Shown: positions 31,261-40,340, counted from the stretch's first letter. The stretch is 64,000 nucleotides of DNA from Metallococcus carri (GCF_011440275.1 NZ_JAAOIV010000009.1:124001-188000), one strand, 5' to 3'. Numbers and translations are program-made. The notes: generated by a model not told the origin, from the letters alone.

Positions 31261-32223
31261 ATGACGGGCGTGTCCCGCGCCCAACTCGCCGCCGAGTCGC
31301 CCTACCTGGAGTTCGATCGGCAGACCTGGGCCCGGCTGCGCGACGCGCACCCGATGAGCCTGACCGCACGCGACGTGCGGCGGCTGCGCGGCACCGGTGA
31401 CCAGGTGGACATGGAGGAGGTCGAGCAGATCTACCTGCCGCTCTCCCGGCTGCTGAACTTCTATGTCGGCGCCACCTCGCGGCTGCACCGGGTCACCTCC
31501 GACTTCCTCTGCGAGCGCCCGGACAAGACGCCCTTCGTCATCGGCGTCGCCGGATCGGTCGCCGTGGGCAAGTCGACCACGGCGCGGATCCTGCGCGAGT
31601 TGCTCGCGCACTGGCCGGACACCCCACGGGTCGAGTTGGTCACGACCGACGGTTTCCTCTTCCCCAACGCCGAGCTCGAGCGGCGAAACCTGTTGGAGCG
31701 CAAGGGTTTTCCCGAGTCCTACGACCGCCGGTCCTTGGTGCGCTTTGTCGCCGAGGTGAAATCCGGCCGGGCCGAGGTGACCGCCCCGGTCTACTCCCAC
31801 CTGACCTACGACATCATCCCGGGCGAGCGGATCGTGGTGCGCCAGCCGGATGTGCTGATCATCGAGGGGCTCAACGTGCTGCAGCCCTCGGTGCCGGTGC
31901 CGGGCCGGCGTAACACCCTGGCGGTGTCGGACTATTTCGACTTCTCGGTCTATGTCGACGCGCACGAGCAGGACATCAAGAACTGGTATGTCGAGCGCTT
32001 CCTCGGTCTGCGCGAAACGGCCTTCGCCGATCCCGAGTCCTATTTCCACCGCTACGCCTCGCTCACCGACGAGCAGGCGGTGCAGCGGGCCGGTGAGATC
32101 TGGGAGGCGATCAACGCCCCCAACCTGGTCGAGAACATCGTGCCGACCCGCAGTCGCGCGACGCTGGTGCTGACCAAGGACGCCGATCACAAGGTGCGCC
32201 GGGTCCGGTTGCGCAAGCTGTAG
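31261..32223 (+). CDS. coaA: Type I pantothenate kinase
   Basis: A 320-residue kinase that phosphorylates pantothenate, the first step of CoA synthesis. Visible features are [15 protein letters not shown], the P-loop [33 protein letters not shown] and [12 protein letters not shown]. Start ATG 31261 (MTGVSRAQ); GTG 31270 is an alternative. Divergent from glmS with only 55 bp between them. Confidence 0.96.
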   Translation: MTGVSRAQLAAESPYLEFDRQTWARLRDAHPMSLTARDVRRLRGTGDQVDMEEVEQIYLPLSRLLNFYVGATSRLHRVTSDFLCERPDKTPFVIGVAGSVAVGKSTTARILRELLAHWPDTPRVELVTTDGFLFPNAELERRNLLERKGFPESYDRRSLVRFVAEVKSGRAEVTAPVYSHLTYDIIPGERIVVRQPDVLIIEGLNVLQPSVPVPGRRNTLAVSDYFDFSVYVDAHEQDIKNWYVERFLGLRETAFADPESYFHRYASLTDEQAVQRAGEIWEAINAPNLVENIVPTRSRATLVLTKDADHKVRRVRLRKL

Positions 32224-32227
32224 CGCC

Positions 32228-32614
32228 TCAGCGGCTGTGCTCGTCCTCGAAGGCGTCCTGCTCGGCGAGCCGCTGCTGCGAATCCTCGTCCTCGTCGTCT
32301 TCGAAGAGGTCAGCGTCGTGGTCGTAGTCGTCGTAGTCGTCCTCGGCGGTCGCCGCATCCGCGCGCCGCTGCCGCACCCACAGGGCCAGCCAGATGCCAG
32401 CGAAAACCGCGAGCACGCCCAGCCCGCACAACAGGCCACCGAACACGCTGAACAGCAGCCGCGACGCGGAGGTCGCCGGCTGGCCACCCTTGTCCTCGTT
32501 GGCGAAGGTGGGTGCCATCGAGTTGCCCCACGCCGCGCCTCCGACGCCGGCTACCACCGACAACAGCAGGGCGATCACCCAATAGATCGCGGCCGCCGCC
32601 TTGTTCCTCACCAT
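32228..32614 (-). CDS. Small two-helix membrane protein with acidic tail
   Basis: A 128-residue protein with two transmembrane helices (IYWVIALLLSVVAGVGGAAW and FSVFGGLLCGLGVLAVFAGI) and a highly acidic C-terminal tail of about 45 residues rich in Asp, Glu and Tyr (DYDDYDHDADLFEDDEDED). I do not recognise a family. ATG 32614 was chosen because it immediately precedes the first helix; a GTG at 32653 would add 13 residues. It converges on coaA with a 4-nt gap. Confidence 0.7.
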   Translation of the reverse strand: MVRNKAAAAIYWVIALLLSVVAGVGGAAWGNSMAPTFANEDKGGQPATSASRLLFSVFGGLLCGLGVLAVFAGIWLALWVRQRRADAATAEDDYDDYDHDADLFEDDEDEDSQQRLAEQDAFEDEHSR

Positions 32615-32659
32615 GTCGGTGAATGTACCGGGGCGCGGTGAACTTCCACGCACCTTCCC

Positions 32660-34060
32660 TCAGACGACGACGCTGAGCGCCAGCACGAGCAGGAAGCCGA
32701 CCACCGAGATCACCGTCTCCATCACCGACCACGACTTGAGGGTCTGCCCGACGGTCAGCCCGAAGTACTCCTTGACCAGCCAGAAGCCCGCGTCGTTGAC
32801 GTGGCTGAAGAAGAGCGACCCGCAACCGATCGCGAGCACCAGCAGCGCCACGTTCGAGGGCGTGAGCCCGCCGGCCAGCCCGCTCACGATGCCGGCCGCG
32901 GTGATCGTCGCCACCGTCGCCGAACCGGTCGCCAGCCGTATGCCGACCGCCACCAGCCAGCCGAGCAACAGCACCGGCAGGTGGGCGGAGGAGGCGGCAT
33001 CGGCGATCACCTTGCCGACGCCCGCGTCGACCAGCAGCTGCTTGAAGCCGCCGCCGGCCGCGACGATCAGGATGATGCCGGCGACACCCGGCAATCCGCG
33101 GGCGAGCGAGTCGCTGGCCCCGCGGGTGCCCATGCCGGTGCCGACGCCGAGCAGCAGGTAGGCCACGATCACCGCGATGAGCAGCGCGACAACCGGCGTG
33201 CCGAGCACATCGAGGATGCTCTTGACGATCCCGTCACTCACCCACAGGTTGACGATCGCGGCCGGGAGCATGAGCAGCACCGGCACCAGCACCACGAAGA
33301 TCGCCGCGCCGACGCCTGGCTGGCGGTGCTTGGCCGGGGCGGCCAGCCCCGGCTCGCTGCCCTGCTCACCGGGCACACTCGGCGCGCCGGCAGCCCCGGC
33401 GGGCAGCGGCATCATCTTGTTCAGCACGATCGCGAGCAAGGGCCCGGCGACGATCAGCGTCGGCACCGCGACGATCAGCCCGTAGATCAGGGTGAGCCCC
33501 TGGTCGGCCTTCAACGCCGCGATCGCGGTCTGCGGCCCGGGGTGTGGCGGCACCAGCCCGTGCAGGATCGACAAGCCGGCGAGCGCAGGAATCCCGATGA
33601 GCAGCAACGGCATACGCGTGCGACGTGCGATCAGGATGACGATCGGGACGAGGATCACCACGCCAATCTCGAAGAACATCGGCAGCCCGATAACGGCCGC
33701 GACCAGCGCGATGCCCCAGGGCAGCATCCGGCGCGGCAGGCGGTCGGTGACCGCGCCGACGACCCGGTCCGCGGCCCCGGACTCGGCGAGCATCTGCCCG
33801 AGCATCGCGCCGAGCGCGATGAGCAGGCCGACCGACCCGGCGGTATTGCCGACACCCTTGATCACGCTGTCGATGGCGTCCGCGCCGGGCACCCAGGCCA
33901 CCAGCGCCAGCACGGCGCAACCGAGCAGCAGCGACACGAAGGGGTGCAGCTTCAGCACGGTGATCAGCAGCACGACGGCGGCGATCGAGGCGAGGGCCGC
34001 CAGCGCGAGCTGGCCGGAGCCGGCCTGACTGATGGGTGGATCGGCGGCGAGGAGGCTCAC
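32660..34060 (-). CDS. Gluconate:H+ symporter (GntP family)
   Basis: A 466-residue permease with about twelve hydrophobic segments and GntP-family landmarks (HGLVPPHPGPQTAIAALKAD, GVGTGMGTRGASD, GCGSLFFSHVNDAGFWLVKE). Members import gluconate or related sugar acids with protons. No gluconate kinase or regulator is adjacent. The start is uncertain: GTG 34060 or 34069, each within 25 nt of the preceding transglycosylase terminator, so either transcription reads through or the mRNA has almost no leader. Confidence 0.88.
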   Translation of the reverse strand: MSLLAADPPISQAGSGQLALAALASIAAVVLLITVLKLHPFVSLLLGCAVLALVAWVPGADAIDSVIKGVGNTAGSVGLLIALGAMLGQMLAESGAADRVVGAVTDRLPRRMLPWGIALVAAVIGLPMFFEIGVVILVPIVILIARRTRMPLLLIGIPALAGLSILHGLVPPHPGPQTAIAALKADQGLTLIYGLIVAVPTLIVAGPLLAIVLNKMMPLPAGAAGAPSVPGEQGSEPGLAAPAKHRQPGVGAAIFVVLVPVLLMLPAAIVNLWVSDGIVKSILDVLGTPVVALLIAVIVAYLLLGVGTGMGTRGASDSLARGLPGVAGIILIVAAGGGFKQLLVDAGVGKVIADAASSAHLPVLLLGWLVAVGIRLATGSATVATITAAGIVSGLAGGLTPSNVALLVLAIGCGSLFFSHVNDAGFWLVKEYFGLTVGQTLKSWSVMETVISVVGFLLVLALSVVV

Positions 34061-34082
34061 AGTAGGCACGGCGCACAACAGT

Positions 34083-34117
34083 AGAGCCGCCGCTCCCCGG
34101 AGGGGAACGGCGGCTCT
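34083..34117 (-). terminator. Terminator after the lytic-transglycosylase-like gene
   Basis: A strong hairpin on the minus strand: AGAGCCGCCG...CGGCGGCTCT with an additional CCCC/GGGG inner stem, 20 nt past the stop at 34137. It ends only 14-23 nt before the candidate gluconate permease starts. Confidence 0.88.
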
Positions 34118-34136
34118 GCTCAGCCGGGGAGTCGGC

Positions 34137-35006
34137 TCAGTACCAGTTGGTGGCCACCGAGTGCGCCCACGCACCGCACGGCGTGCCGTAGACCGAGGCG
34201 ATATAACCCAGGCCCCAGCGGATCTGGGTGGCGGGGTTGGTGCGCCAGTCCGCGCCGGCGCTGGCCATCTTGCCGCCCGGCAGCGACTGCGGGATGCCGT
34301 AGGCACCCGAGGAGGCATTGGTCGCGCCGACGTTCCAGCCCGACTCCTTGTTCCACAGGTTGTTGAGGCAGCCGAACTGACCCTGACCCCAGCCGTATGA
34401 CGCGAGCATGGACTGAGCGATCGCGCGCGGGTCACCGCTGTAGATCACCGGCCGCGCCGACTCGCGCGAGGTGGTGGGGCCGGCCGAACGGGAGCTCGGG
34501 GCCTTCGTGGCCTTCGTCGCTTCGGCCGCCTTAGCGGCCTTCTTCGCCTGGGCGGCCTTCTTGGCCTGCTCGGCCTTCTTGGCAGCGGCCTGCTGCTGGG
34601 CCAGCTTGCGCTGGGCGGCGGCCTTGGCGGCGGCGCGCGCGGTGGCGGCGGCGGCGCCGGCCTGGGCGCGCTTGGCCGCCGCGGCCTTGGCCAGGGAAGC
34701 GGCGGTGGTGCCGCGCTGGGCGTTGGCGGCCTGGCGGGCGGCGATGGCCTTGGCCAGCGCGTCGTTCTTCGCCGAGGTGTCGAGGGCGACGCCACCGGCT
34801 GCGGCATCCGCACCGACGGCGGGGGCGGACCCGGCGAGGCGCAGGGCGCCGACGCTGCTGCTGCCCTGCGCCAGGTCGGTGGCGGAGGCGTAGGTTGCGG
34901 CGGCCACGGTGACCACGGAGATGGAGGCGGTTGCGGCGACCGCGGGGCGGCGCAGCGTGGCGAGTCCGCCGGCGCGACGAGCGCGGTGGCGACCGGAGTA
35001 GGACAT
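34137..35006 (-). CDS. Secreted cell-wall lytic transglycosylase-like protein
   Basis: A 289-residue protein. A basic start (MSYSGRHRARRAG) precedes a hydrophobic signal or anchor segment. A long Ala/Lys/Gln-rich region (about residues 75-190, for example AAAKKAEQAKKAAQAKKAAK) is predicted helical or coiled. The C-terminal 80 residues (MLASYGWGQGQFGCLNNLW, NKESGWNV, GAYGIPQSLPGGKM) form a transglycosylase/aggregation-promoting-factor type domain with the Glu of NKESGWN as candidate catalytic residue. A GAAGGG site sets ATG 35006. It has a long structured leader upstream. Confidence 0.85.
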   Translation of the reverse strand: MSYSGRHRARRAGGLATLRRPAVAATASISVVTVAAATYASATDLAQGSSSVGALRLAGSAPAVGADAAAGGVALDTSAKNDALAKAIAARQAANAQRGTTAASLAKAAAAKRAQAGAAAATARAAAKAAAQRKLAQQQAAAKKAEQAKKAAQAKKAAKAAEATKATKAPSSRSAGPTTSRESARPVIYSGDPRAIAQSMLASYGWGQGQFGCLNNLWNKESGWNVGATNASSGAYGIPQSLPGGKMASAGADWRTNPATQIRWGLGYIASVYGTPCGAWAHSVATNWY

Positions 35007-35224
35007 GTGAACCCTTCTGTCGGACCGTCCGGCCGCGCCCCCATGTGGCGACGTGAACGGCGTCGAACAACAACCTGGCAGCAACAGCCCGGCTGCTGCG
35101 GACGTCCGCACGCCGGGCCGTTATCAAACCGAGATAACCCCTTCACCTTGCCCGAAACCGCCGGAAAACCCAAATCTCACCGCAGAATCTGTGGAGAAAC
35201 TGGCGCCGGAGTGACGAATGTGAC
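35007..35224 (-). promoter_or_regulatory. Structured leader of the transglycosylase gene
   Basis: About 218 nt on the minus strand with several symmetric elements: GTTATC-N7-GATAAC, then GGCCCGGC...GCCGGGCT enclosing the perfect palindrome TGCGGACGTCCGCA. No recognisable c-di-AMP (ydaO) riboswitch core was found. It could hold an operator and a regulatory stem-loop for cell-wall hydrolase expression. Confidence 0.4.
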
Positions 35225-35254
35225 GCACGGGGTGGCCGGCCGGCCACCCCGTGC
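35225..35254 (-). terminator. Perfect palindromic terminator after phoH2
   Basis: A perfect 30-bp palindrome, GCACGGGGTGGCCGG and its complement with no loop bases beyond the GGCC core. It lies 19 nt past the phoH2 stop and before the transglycosylase leader. Confidence 0.82.
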
Positions 35255-35272
35255 ATCACGCGTCGATCAGGT

Positions 35273-36577
35273 TCAGGCGTCCGGGCCCTCCAGCAGGTCG
35301 GTGACCAGCGCCGCGATCGGGCTGCGCTCGGAGCGGTGCAAGGTGACATGGCCGAAGAGCGGGTGGCCCTTGAGCTTCTCGATCACCGCCGCGACGCCGT
35401 CGTGCCGGCCGACCCGCAGGTTGTCGCGCTGAGCGACGTCATGGGTGAGCACCACCCGGGAGTTCTGCCCGATCCGGGACAAGACGGTGAGCAACACATT
35501 GCGCTCGAGCGACTGGGCCTCGTCGACGATCACGAAGGCGTCGTGCAGCGAACGGCCGCGAATGTGGGTGAGCGGCAGCACTTCGAGCAACTCGCGGTCC
35601 AGCACCTCCTCGACGACCTCCCGGGACACCACCGCCGAGAGGGTGTCGAACACCGCCTGCGCCCACGGCCCCATCTTCTCGTTCTCGGTGCCGGGCAGAT
35701 AGCCGAGCTCCTGGCCGCCGACGGCATACAGCGGCCGGAAGACGATCACCTTGCGGTGCTGGCGGCGCTCCATCACCGCTTCCAGCCCGGCGCACAGCGC
35801 AAGGGCGGATTTGCCGGTGCCGGCCCGGCCGCCGAGCGAGACGATGCCCACGTCGAGGTCGAGCAGCAGGTCGAGGGCGATGCGTTGTTCGGCGGACCTG
35901 CCGTGCAGGCCGAAGGCGTCCCGGTTCCCGCGCACCAGCCGCACCGACTTGTCGGCCATCACCCGGCCGAGGGCGCTCCCCCGCGGGCCCAGGATCACCA
36001 GCCCGGTGTTGGTCGGCAGTTCGGCCGCCTCGGCGTGCTCCATCCGGCCCTCGTCATAGAGCGCGTCCATCTCCTCGGCACCACACTCGAGCTCGACCAT
36101 GCCCGTCCAGCCGGAGTCGGTGGTGAGCTCGGCGCGATACTCCTCGGCCTGCAGGCCCACCGCCGAGGCCTTCACCCGCATCGGCAGGTCCTTGCTGACG
36201 ACGGTGACATCGCGACCCTCGTCGGAGAGGTTCTTGGCGACCGACAGGATGCGAGTGTCGTTGTCTCCCAACCGGAATCCGGCCGGCAGTGAGGACGGGT
36301 CGGTGTGGTTGAGCTCGACCCGCAGCGTGCCGCCCTCCCCGATCGGGACGCTGTCGTGCAGGCTGCCGTGCTCGATCCGCAGGTCGTCGAAGAGCCGGAG
36401 AGCGCTGCGCGCGAAATAGCCCAGCTCGGGGTGGTGGCGTTTGGCCTCCAGCTCGGTGATCACCACCACCGGCAGCACGACCTCGTGCTCGGCGAACTTG
36501 GTGGCCGCTCGCGGATCGGACAGGAGCACCGACGTGTCGAGGACGTACGTCTTGTTGGTGGCTCGCTTTGCAGTCAT
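35273..36577 (-). CDS. phoH2: PhoH2: PIN-domain/PhoH ATPase fusion
   Basis: A 434-residue protein. The N-terminal PIN domain (about residues 8-135) starts [13 protein letters not shown], with ITELE and a late [13 protein letters not shown] supplying the acidic ribonuclease site. The C-terminal PhoH domain has Walker [16 protein letters not shown] and Walker [11 protein letters not shown]. Mycobacterial PhoH2 is reported as an RNA-unwinding ribonuclease. AGGAGGAG precedes ATG 36577, an unusually good ribosome site for this window. No separate antitoxin-like upstream gene is visible in the leader. Confidence 0.93.
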   Translation of the reverse strand: MTAKRATNKTYVLDTSVLLSDPRAATKFAEHEVVLPVVVITELEAKRHHPELGYFARSALRLFDDLRIEHGSLHDSVPIGEGGTLRVELNHTDPSSLPAGFRLGDNDTRILSVAKNLSDEGRDVTVVSKDLPMRVKASAVGLQAEEYRAELTTDSGWTGMVELECGAEEMDALYDEGRMEHAEAAELPTNTGLVILGPRGSALGRVMADKSVRLVRGNRDAFGLHGRSAEQRIALDLLLDLDVGIVSLGGRAGTGKSALALCAGLEAVMERRQHRKVIVFRPLYAVGGQELGYLPGTENEKMGPWAQAVFDTLSAVVSREVVEEVLDRELLEVLPLTHIRGRSLHDAFVIVDEAQSLERNVLLTVLSRIGQNSRVVLTHDVAQRDNLRVGRHDGVAAVIEKLKGHPLFGHVTLHRSERSPIAALVTDLLEGPDA

Positions 36578-36883
36578 ACCGACTCCTCCTGCCGCGCGGC
36601 TGAACGTCACCGCTGGGCTAGTCGCGGATGCGGGGCCGGGACCGGGCTCTCCCGATGCGGAGAGCCGGTGCCGGCCCTCCGTCCGCAGCCAGGTTTCGCT
36701 GCATCGAGTGGGCCTCCCGAACGCCCCGGCGGGGTGCCGGTGCGTTGCCTTCGACGGTAGGCGCGCTCGGGCGTGTCATGCGGCGACGCGCCGCACCGCG
36801 CGCACCTTCTTCACGGACTGTTCACACCGGGCCAGTCCCCCGTCGCACCATCCGTCCCACCTGTCACATCGGGTATGCCGGGG
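36578..36883 (-). promoter_or_regulatory. phoH2 upstream region with large hairpin
   Basis: A 306-bp gap between the ECF42 sigma stop and phoH2. It contains a near-perfect stem at 36641-36669 (ACCGGGCTCTCC pairing with GGAGAGCCGGT, one bulge) and a smaller CACCCCG/CGGGGCG hairpin. I see no convincing gene. The stem could end the sigma transcript or regulate phoH2. Confidence 0.45.
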
Positions 36884-38023
36884 CTAGCCGTCCGCGACCG
36901 ACCGCAGCCGGGCCGCCTCGCGCGTCAGATGGTCGCGCTCGGCGAGGTTCGTCGCGAGGCGAGCGGCGTCGGCATACAGCCCGGCGGCTCGCCACGGGTC
37001 GCCGGCCTTCGCAGTGAGATAGGCCTCCGCCGCGGTATGCCGGGGCGTGCATGCGTCGACCGCCCGCAGCGCCGCCAACCCAGCCGCAGCCCCGTCTGCC
37101 TCGCCGACGGCGACCGCCCGGTTGACTCGCACGACGGGGGTGTCGGCGTGCCGGAGCAATTCGTCATACCACTGCACGATCTGCACCCAGTCGGTCTCCT
37201 CCGCGCTCTGCGCGTCGGCGTGCAGCGCGGCGATGGCGGCTTGGGCCTGGTATTCACCGACCGCGTCGCGGGCCAGGGCGGACTGCACCAAGGCCACGCC
37301 CTCAGCGATCGCCGCGGTGTCCCAGCGGGAACGGTCCTGCTGCGGCAACGGCACCAGCCGGCCTTCGGGGGTCAACCGGGAGTCACGCCGGCCGTGGTGC
37401 AGCAGCATCAGCGCGAGCAGCCCGGACACCTCCGGGTGGTCGGTCATCGCGCGCAGCTGCCGCGCCAGCCGGATCGCCTCAGCGGACAGGTCGAGGTCAC
37501 CGGTATACCCCTCGTTGAAGACGAGATAGAGGACCCGCAGCACGTTCGTCGGATCGCCCGGGGTGTTGAGCGGCACGCCGGCGAGCTGTCGCTTGGCCCG
37601 ACTGATCCGCTGGGCCATCGTTGCCTCCGGCACGAGGAAAGCCCGCGCGATCTGTGCCGTGGTGAGACCGCCCACCGCGCGCAACGTGAGCGCGACCGCG
37701 GAGGTCGGCGACAGCCGCGGGTGCGCGCACAGGAAGAACATCGCGAGCGTGTCGTCACGCTCCGCGGCCGGGCCGGCCTCGGGTTCGGCATCGACGACGG
37801 CCTCCCGCCGACGGCGCGCCGCCTCCGATCGGATGGCGTCGAGGTGGGCCCGCCATGCGACGGTCACCAGCCAGGCTTTGGGATCGCGTGGCGGATCGGT
37901 CGGCCACGCCGCGAGCGCCTTGATCAACGCCTCCTGCACAGCGTCCTCGGCCGACGCGAAGTCCACTCCGCGCCGGACGAGGACACCGATCGCCGCGGGG
38001 ATCAGTTCTCGCAGATCGTTCAC
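36884..38023 (-). CDS. ECF42-type RNA polymerase sigma factor with C-terminal TPR-like extension
   Basis: A 379-residue sigma factor, roughly twice the size of normal ECF sigmas. Region 2 includes VDFASAEDAVQEALIKALAAWP and PKAWLVTVAWRAHLD. Region 4 includes LTTAQIARAFLVPEATMAQR. A long helical extension follows (NEGYTGDLDLSAEAIRLARQ and YDELLRHADTPVVRVNRAVA), characteristic of the ECF42 group (DUF6596/SNaCT-like). These sigmas are paired with DGPF/YCII proteins rather than membrane anti-sigmas, and one is encoded immediately upstream with a 4-nt overlap. Start GTG 38023. Confidence 0.92.
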   Translation of the reverse strand: MNDLRELIPAAIGVLVRRGVDFASAEDAVQEALIKALAAWPTDPPRDPKAWLVTVAWRAHLDAIRSEAARRRREAVVDAEPEAGPAAERDDTLAMFFLCAHPRLSPTSAVALTLRAVGGLTTAQIARAFLVPEATMAQRISRAKRQLAGVPLNTPGDPTNVLRVLYLVFNEGYTGDLDLSAEAIRLARQLRAMTDHPEVSGLLALMLLHHGRRDSRLTPEGRLVPLPQQDRSRWDTAAIAEGVALVQSALARDAVGEYQAQAAIAALHADAQSAEETDWVQIVQWYDELLRHADTPVVRVNRAVAVGEADGAAAGLAALRAVDACTPRHTAAEAYLTAKAGDPWRAAGLYADAARLATNLAERDHLTREAARLRSVADG

Positions 38024-38436
38024 TCGGCCGGCCCGGGCGCCTCGTTGAGGAAGGGGCGGACCTCCAGCCATTCGTAGATCGGCGCGCCGCCGGGGCCGGG
38101 CGCGGCGGACAACTCGCCGGCGAGCTCGACCGCCCGGTCCCAGGACTCGACGTCGATGACCATCCAGCCGGCGATGAGGTCCTTGGTCTCGGCGAACGGG
38201 CCGTCGACTACGGCCGGCTGCCCCGCGCCGCCATACCGCACCCACGCGCCCTCGGGTGCGAGGGCCTGCCCGTCGACGAACTCGCCGGTGCCCCGCAGCC
38301 GCCCGGCGAAATCGTGCATGTACCGCATGTGGGCGTCGACCTCGTCCGGGGTCCAGGTGTCCATCGGCCGGCAGTCGACCACGGGGGCCGGCGCGTTGCC
38401 GCTGCGGTAGTGCTTCAACAACAGGTACTTCGCCAT
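38020..38436 (-). CDS. YCII/DGPF-domain protein, ECF42 partner
   Basis: A 138-residue protein of the YCII-related family with YLLLKHYRSG at the N terminus, the DGPFAETKDLIAGWMVIDV core (the DGPF motif) and GAPIYEWLEVRPF near the end. Such proteins accompany ECF42 sigma genes in conserved operons and are thought to belong to the same regulon. The stop overlaps the sigma start. An AAGGAG site precedes ATG 38436. A promoter fitting ECF42 lies about 40-60 nt upstream. Confidence 0.9.
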   Translation of the reverse strand: MAKYLLLKHYRSGNAPAPVVDCRPMDTWTPDEVDAHMRYMHDFAGRLRGTGEFVDGQALAPEGAWVRYGGAGQPAVVDGPFAETKDLIAGWMVIDVESWDRAVELAGELSAAPGPGGAPIYEWLEVRPFLNEAPGPAE

Positions 38437-38471
38437 GGTGTGCTCCTTGTCTTCGGTGCGGACACCCGGGG

Positions 38472-38498
38472 GACGGAGCCGAGCGGGCGTTCTCGACA
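38472..38498 (-). promoter_or_regulatory. Predicted ECF42-type autoregulatory promoter
   Basis: On the minus strand: TGTCGA (-35, 38493-38498), a 17-nt spacer, and CGTC (-10, 38472-38475), 36 nt before the YCII start. As I recall it, the published ECF42 motif is TGTCGA with CG(A/T)C, which this matches. Autoregulation is inferred. Confidence 0.65.
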
Positions 38499-38545
38499 TA
38501 CCTGACCAGAAAAGTTCGGATCGAGGTATGCCGACCGCGGCGCGC

Positions 38546-39310
38546 CTAGGAGCCGAACCGTCGTTCGCGGGCGGCATACGCCCGCAGTGCCCGCAGGAAG
38601 TCCACCCGGCGGAAGTCGGGCCAGAACGCCTCGCAGAAGTAGAACTCGCTCTGGGCGCTCTGCCACAACAAGAATCCGCCCAGGCGTTGCTCGCCGGAGG
38701 TGCGGATCACCAGGTCGGGGTCGGGCTGGCCCTTGGTGTAGAGGTGGGCCGCGATGTGGTCGACATCGAGCACCTCGGCGAGTTCTTCGATCGAGGTGCC
38801 ATTGCGGGCGTGTTCCTGCAGCAGCGACCGCACCGCGTCGGCGATCTCGCGGCGGCCGCCATACCCGACCGCAATGTTGACGATCAGCCCGTCGACATCT
38901 CTGGTCTGCTCGGCGGCTTCGCGCAGCACCTCCGCGGTGTGCGGCGGCAACATGGCAAGCGCTCCGACCGGGTTCAGCCGCCACCGGTGGTGCGAGGCGA
39001 GCTCGCGCACGACGCCCTCGATGATCGACAGCAGCGGCACGAGCTCGGCGGCGGGCCGGTTGAGGTTGTCGGTGGACAGCAGCCACAGCGTGACGACCTC
39101 GACCCCGGCCTCCTCGCACCAGCCGAGCAGCGGGGCGATGTTGTCGGCGCCGGCCTGGTGGCCCGAGGCGGTGTCGGCGCCGCGGGCCTTGGCCCACCGA
39201 CGGTTGCCATCGAGCATCACCCCGACATGCCGCGGAAGGTTCTCGGTGGGCAGCGATTTGGCGAGATGTCGTTCATACGCGCTGTAGACCAGGTCACTGA
39301 CCCCGCGCAT
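38546..39310 (-). CDS. uppS: Isoprenyl diphosphate synthase (UppS family, short-chain Z-type)
   Basis: A 254-residue cis-prenyltransferase with the Asp-bearing HVGVMLDGNRRWAKARG, LSTDNLNRP, VNIAVGYGGRREIADAV and RTSGEQRLGGFLLWQSAQSE. It resembles mycobacterial Rv1086, the Z,E-farnesyl diphosphate synthase, in length and its encoded setting (next to a haemolysin-III gene), so it may make a short precursor rather than full undecaprenyl diphosphate. ATG 39310 is chosen (MRGVSDLVYSAYERHL), as in the family. Confidence 0.9.
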   Translation of the reverse strand: MRGVSDLVYSAYERHLAKSLPTENLPRHVGVMLDGNRRWAKARGADTASGHQAGADNIAPLLGWCEEAGVEVVTLWLLSTDNLNRPAAELVPLLSIIEGVVRELASHHRWRLNPVGALAMLPPHTAEVLREAAEQTRDVDGLIVNIAVGYGGRREIADAVRSLLQEHARNGTSIEELAEVLDVDHIAAHLYTKGQPDPDLVIRTSGEQRLGGFLLWQSAQSEFYFCEAFWPDFRRVDFLRALRAYAARERRFGS

Positions 39311-39421
39311 GCTCGCCCCTTCCACCTGGATCGTCCGCCACCGACAGACTAGGCCAGCCCGGTGAGGTGGCCACGCGCACGCTACTCCCGCGTCGCGCCC
39401 CGGAGCCCTACCCTGGTCGGT

Positions 39422-40129
39422 GTGAGAGACGCGATCGAGGACGCTGCCCAGCACGTCCAAGACGAGGCTGCGGCGCTGGTCGCACGCGTCAAACCGAAGC
39501 TGCGCGGCTGGTTGCACCTCGGCATGGCACCGCTCGCGCTCGTCGGTGGGATCGTGCTGATCGCCTTGGCGCAGAACGCTCGCGGCCGCATCGGTGCCGC
39601 GGTGTTCGCGGTGTGCGCGGTGCTGTTGTTCGCCACCTCGGCGACCTATCACCGGGGCCGCTGGTCGCCCCGGGTGGAGAAGCTGCTCAAGCGCGCCGAC
39701 CACGCCAACATCTTCCTCATCATCGCCGGCACCTACACCCCCTTCGCGCTCTGCCTGCTGCCCCGCGAGCAGGCGACGACGCTGCTGCTGATCGTGTGGG
39801 GCGGCGCCATCGGCGGGGTGCTCTTTCGTGTCTTCTGGGTGGGTGCCCCGCGCTGGCTCTATGTGCCGATCTATGTCGCGCTCGGCTGGGTGGCGGTGTT
39901 CTACTTCGGCCCGCTGATGAAGGCGGGCGGACCGCTGGTCATGACGCTCATCGCCCTCGGTGGCGTGCTCTACACCTTGGGCGCCGTGGTCTACGGATTC
40001 AAACGCCCCGACCCGTCACCGCGGTGGTTCGGCTTCCACGAGATCTTTCACGCCTTCACCGTGCTGGCTTTCGCCGCGCACTACATCGCGGCCTCGATCG
40101 CGGTCTACCACCCGGTCGCCGGCAGCTGA
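39422..40129 (+). CDS. Haemolysin III / YqfA-family (PAQR-like) membrane protein
   Basis: A 235-residue protein with seven hydrophobic segments. Family motifs are HLGMAPLALVGGIVL, FATSATYHRG, KRADHANIFLIIAGTYTPF and FHEIFHAFTVLAFAAHY, whose Ser, Asp and His residues form the metal site of the CREST/PAQR-like superfamily. The bacterial function is unknown. Start GTG 39422. Divergent from uppS. Confidence 0.9.
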   Translation: MRDAIEDAAQHVQDEAAALVARVKPKLRGWLHLGMAPLALVGGIVLIALAQNARGRIGAAVFAVCAVLLFATSATYHRGRWSPRVEKLLKRADHANIFLIIAGTYTPFALCLLPREQATTLLLIVWGGAIGGVLFRVFWVGAPRWLYVPIYVALGWVAVFYFGPLMKAGGPLVMTLIALGGVLYTLGAVVYGFKRPDPSPRWFGFHEIFHAFTVLAFAAHYIAASIAVYHPVAGS

Positions 40130-40130
40130 C

Positions 40131-40340
40131 CTACGGTTGCTCGTCCGCGTCGCGCTGGGGAGGCTCGTCGCGCTGGGGAGGCTCGTCGCGCTGGCGGCGC
40201 TGGTCGCGCTCCTCGCGCAGCCGCACGCCGCGCAGGTGAGTGCTCATGCTGCGAAACAGCAGCCAGCACACCAACCCGAGACCGAAGAGCACCAGGAAAC
40301 CCCAGATGCCCGCGGTGACGTCCGTGCTCTGCGAGCCCAT
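40131..40340 (-). CDS. Small membrane protein downstream of mca
   Basis: A 69-residue protein with one transmembrane helix (GIWGFLVLFGLGLVCWLLFR) and a charged tail of near repeats (QRDEPPQRDEPPQRDADEQP), built on a 15-bp DNA repeat. Similar short membrane proteins follow mca in related actinobacteria. The ATG overlaps the mca stop by 1 nt (TGATG), supporting co-translation. It converges on the haemolysin-III gene with a 1-nt gap. Confidence 0.75.
   Translation of the reverse strand: MGSQSTDVTAGIWGFLVLFGLGLVCWLLFRSMSTHLRGVRLREERDQRRQRDEPPQRDEPPQRDADEQP

Noticed and set aside
35007-36883. Possible c-di-AMP (ydaO) riboswitches upstream of the wall-lytic and phoH2 genes
   Set aside because: I could not find the conserved core sequences of that class; only generic stem-loops are visible.
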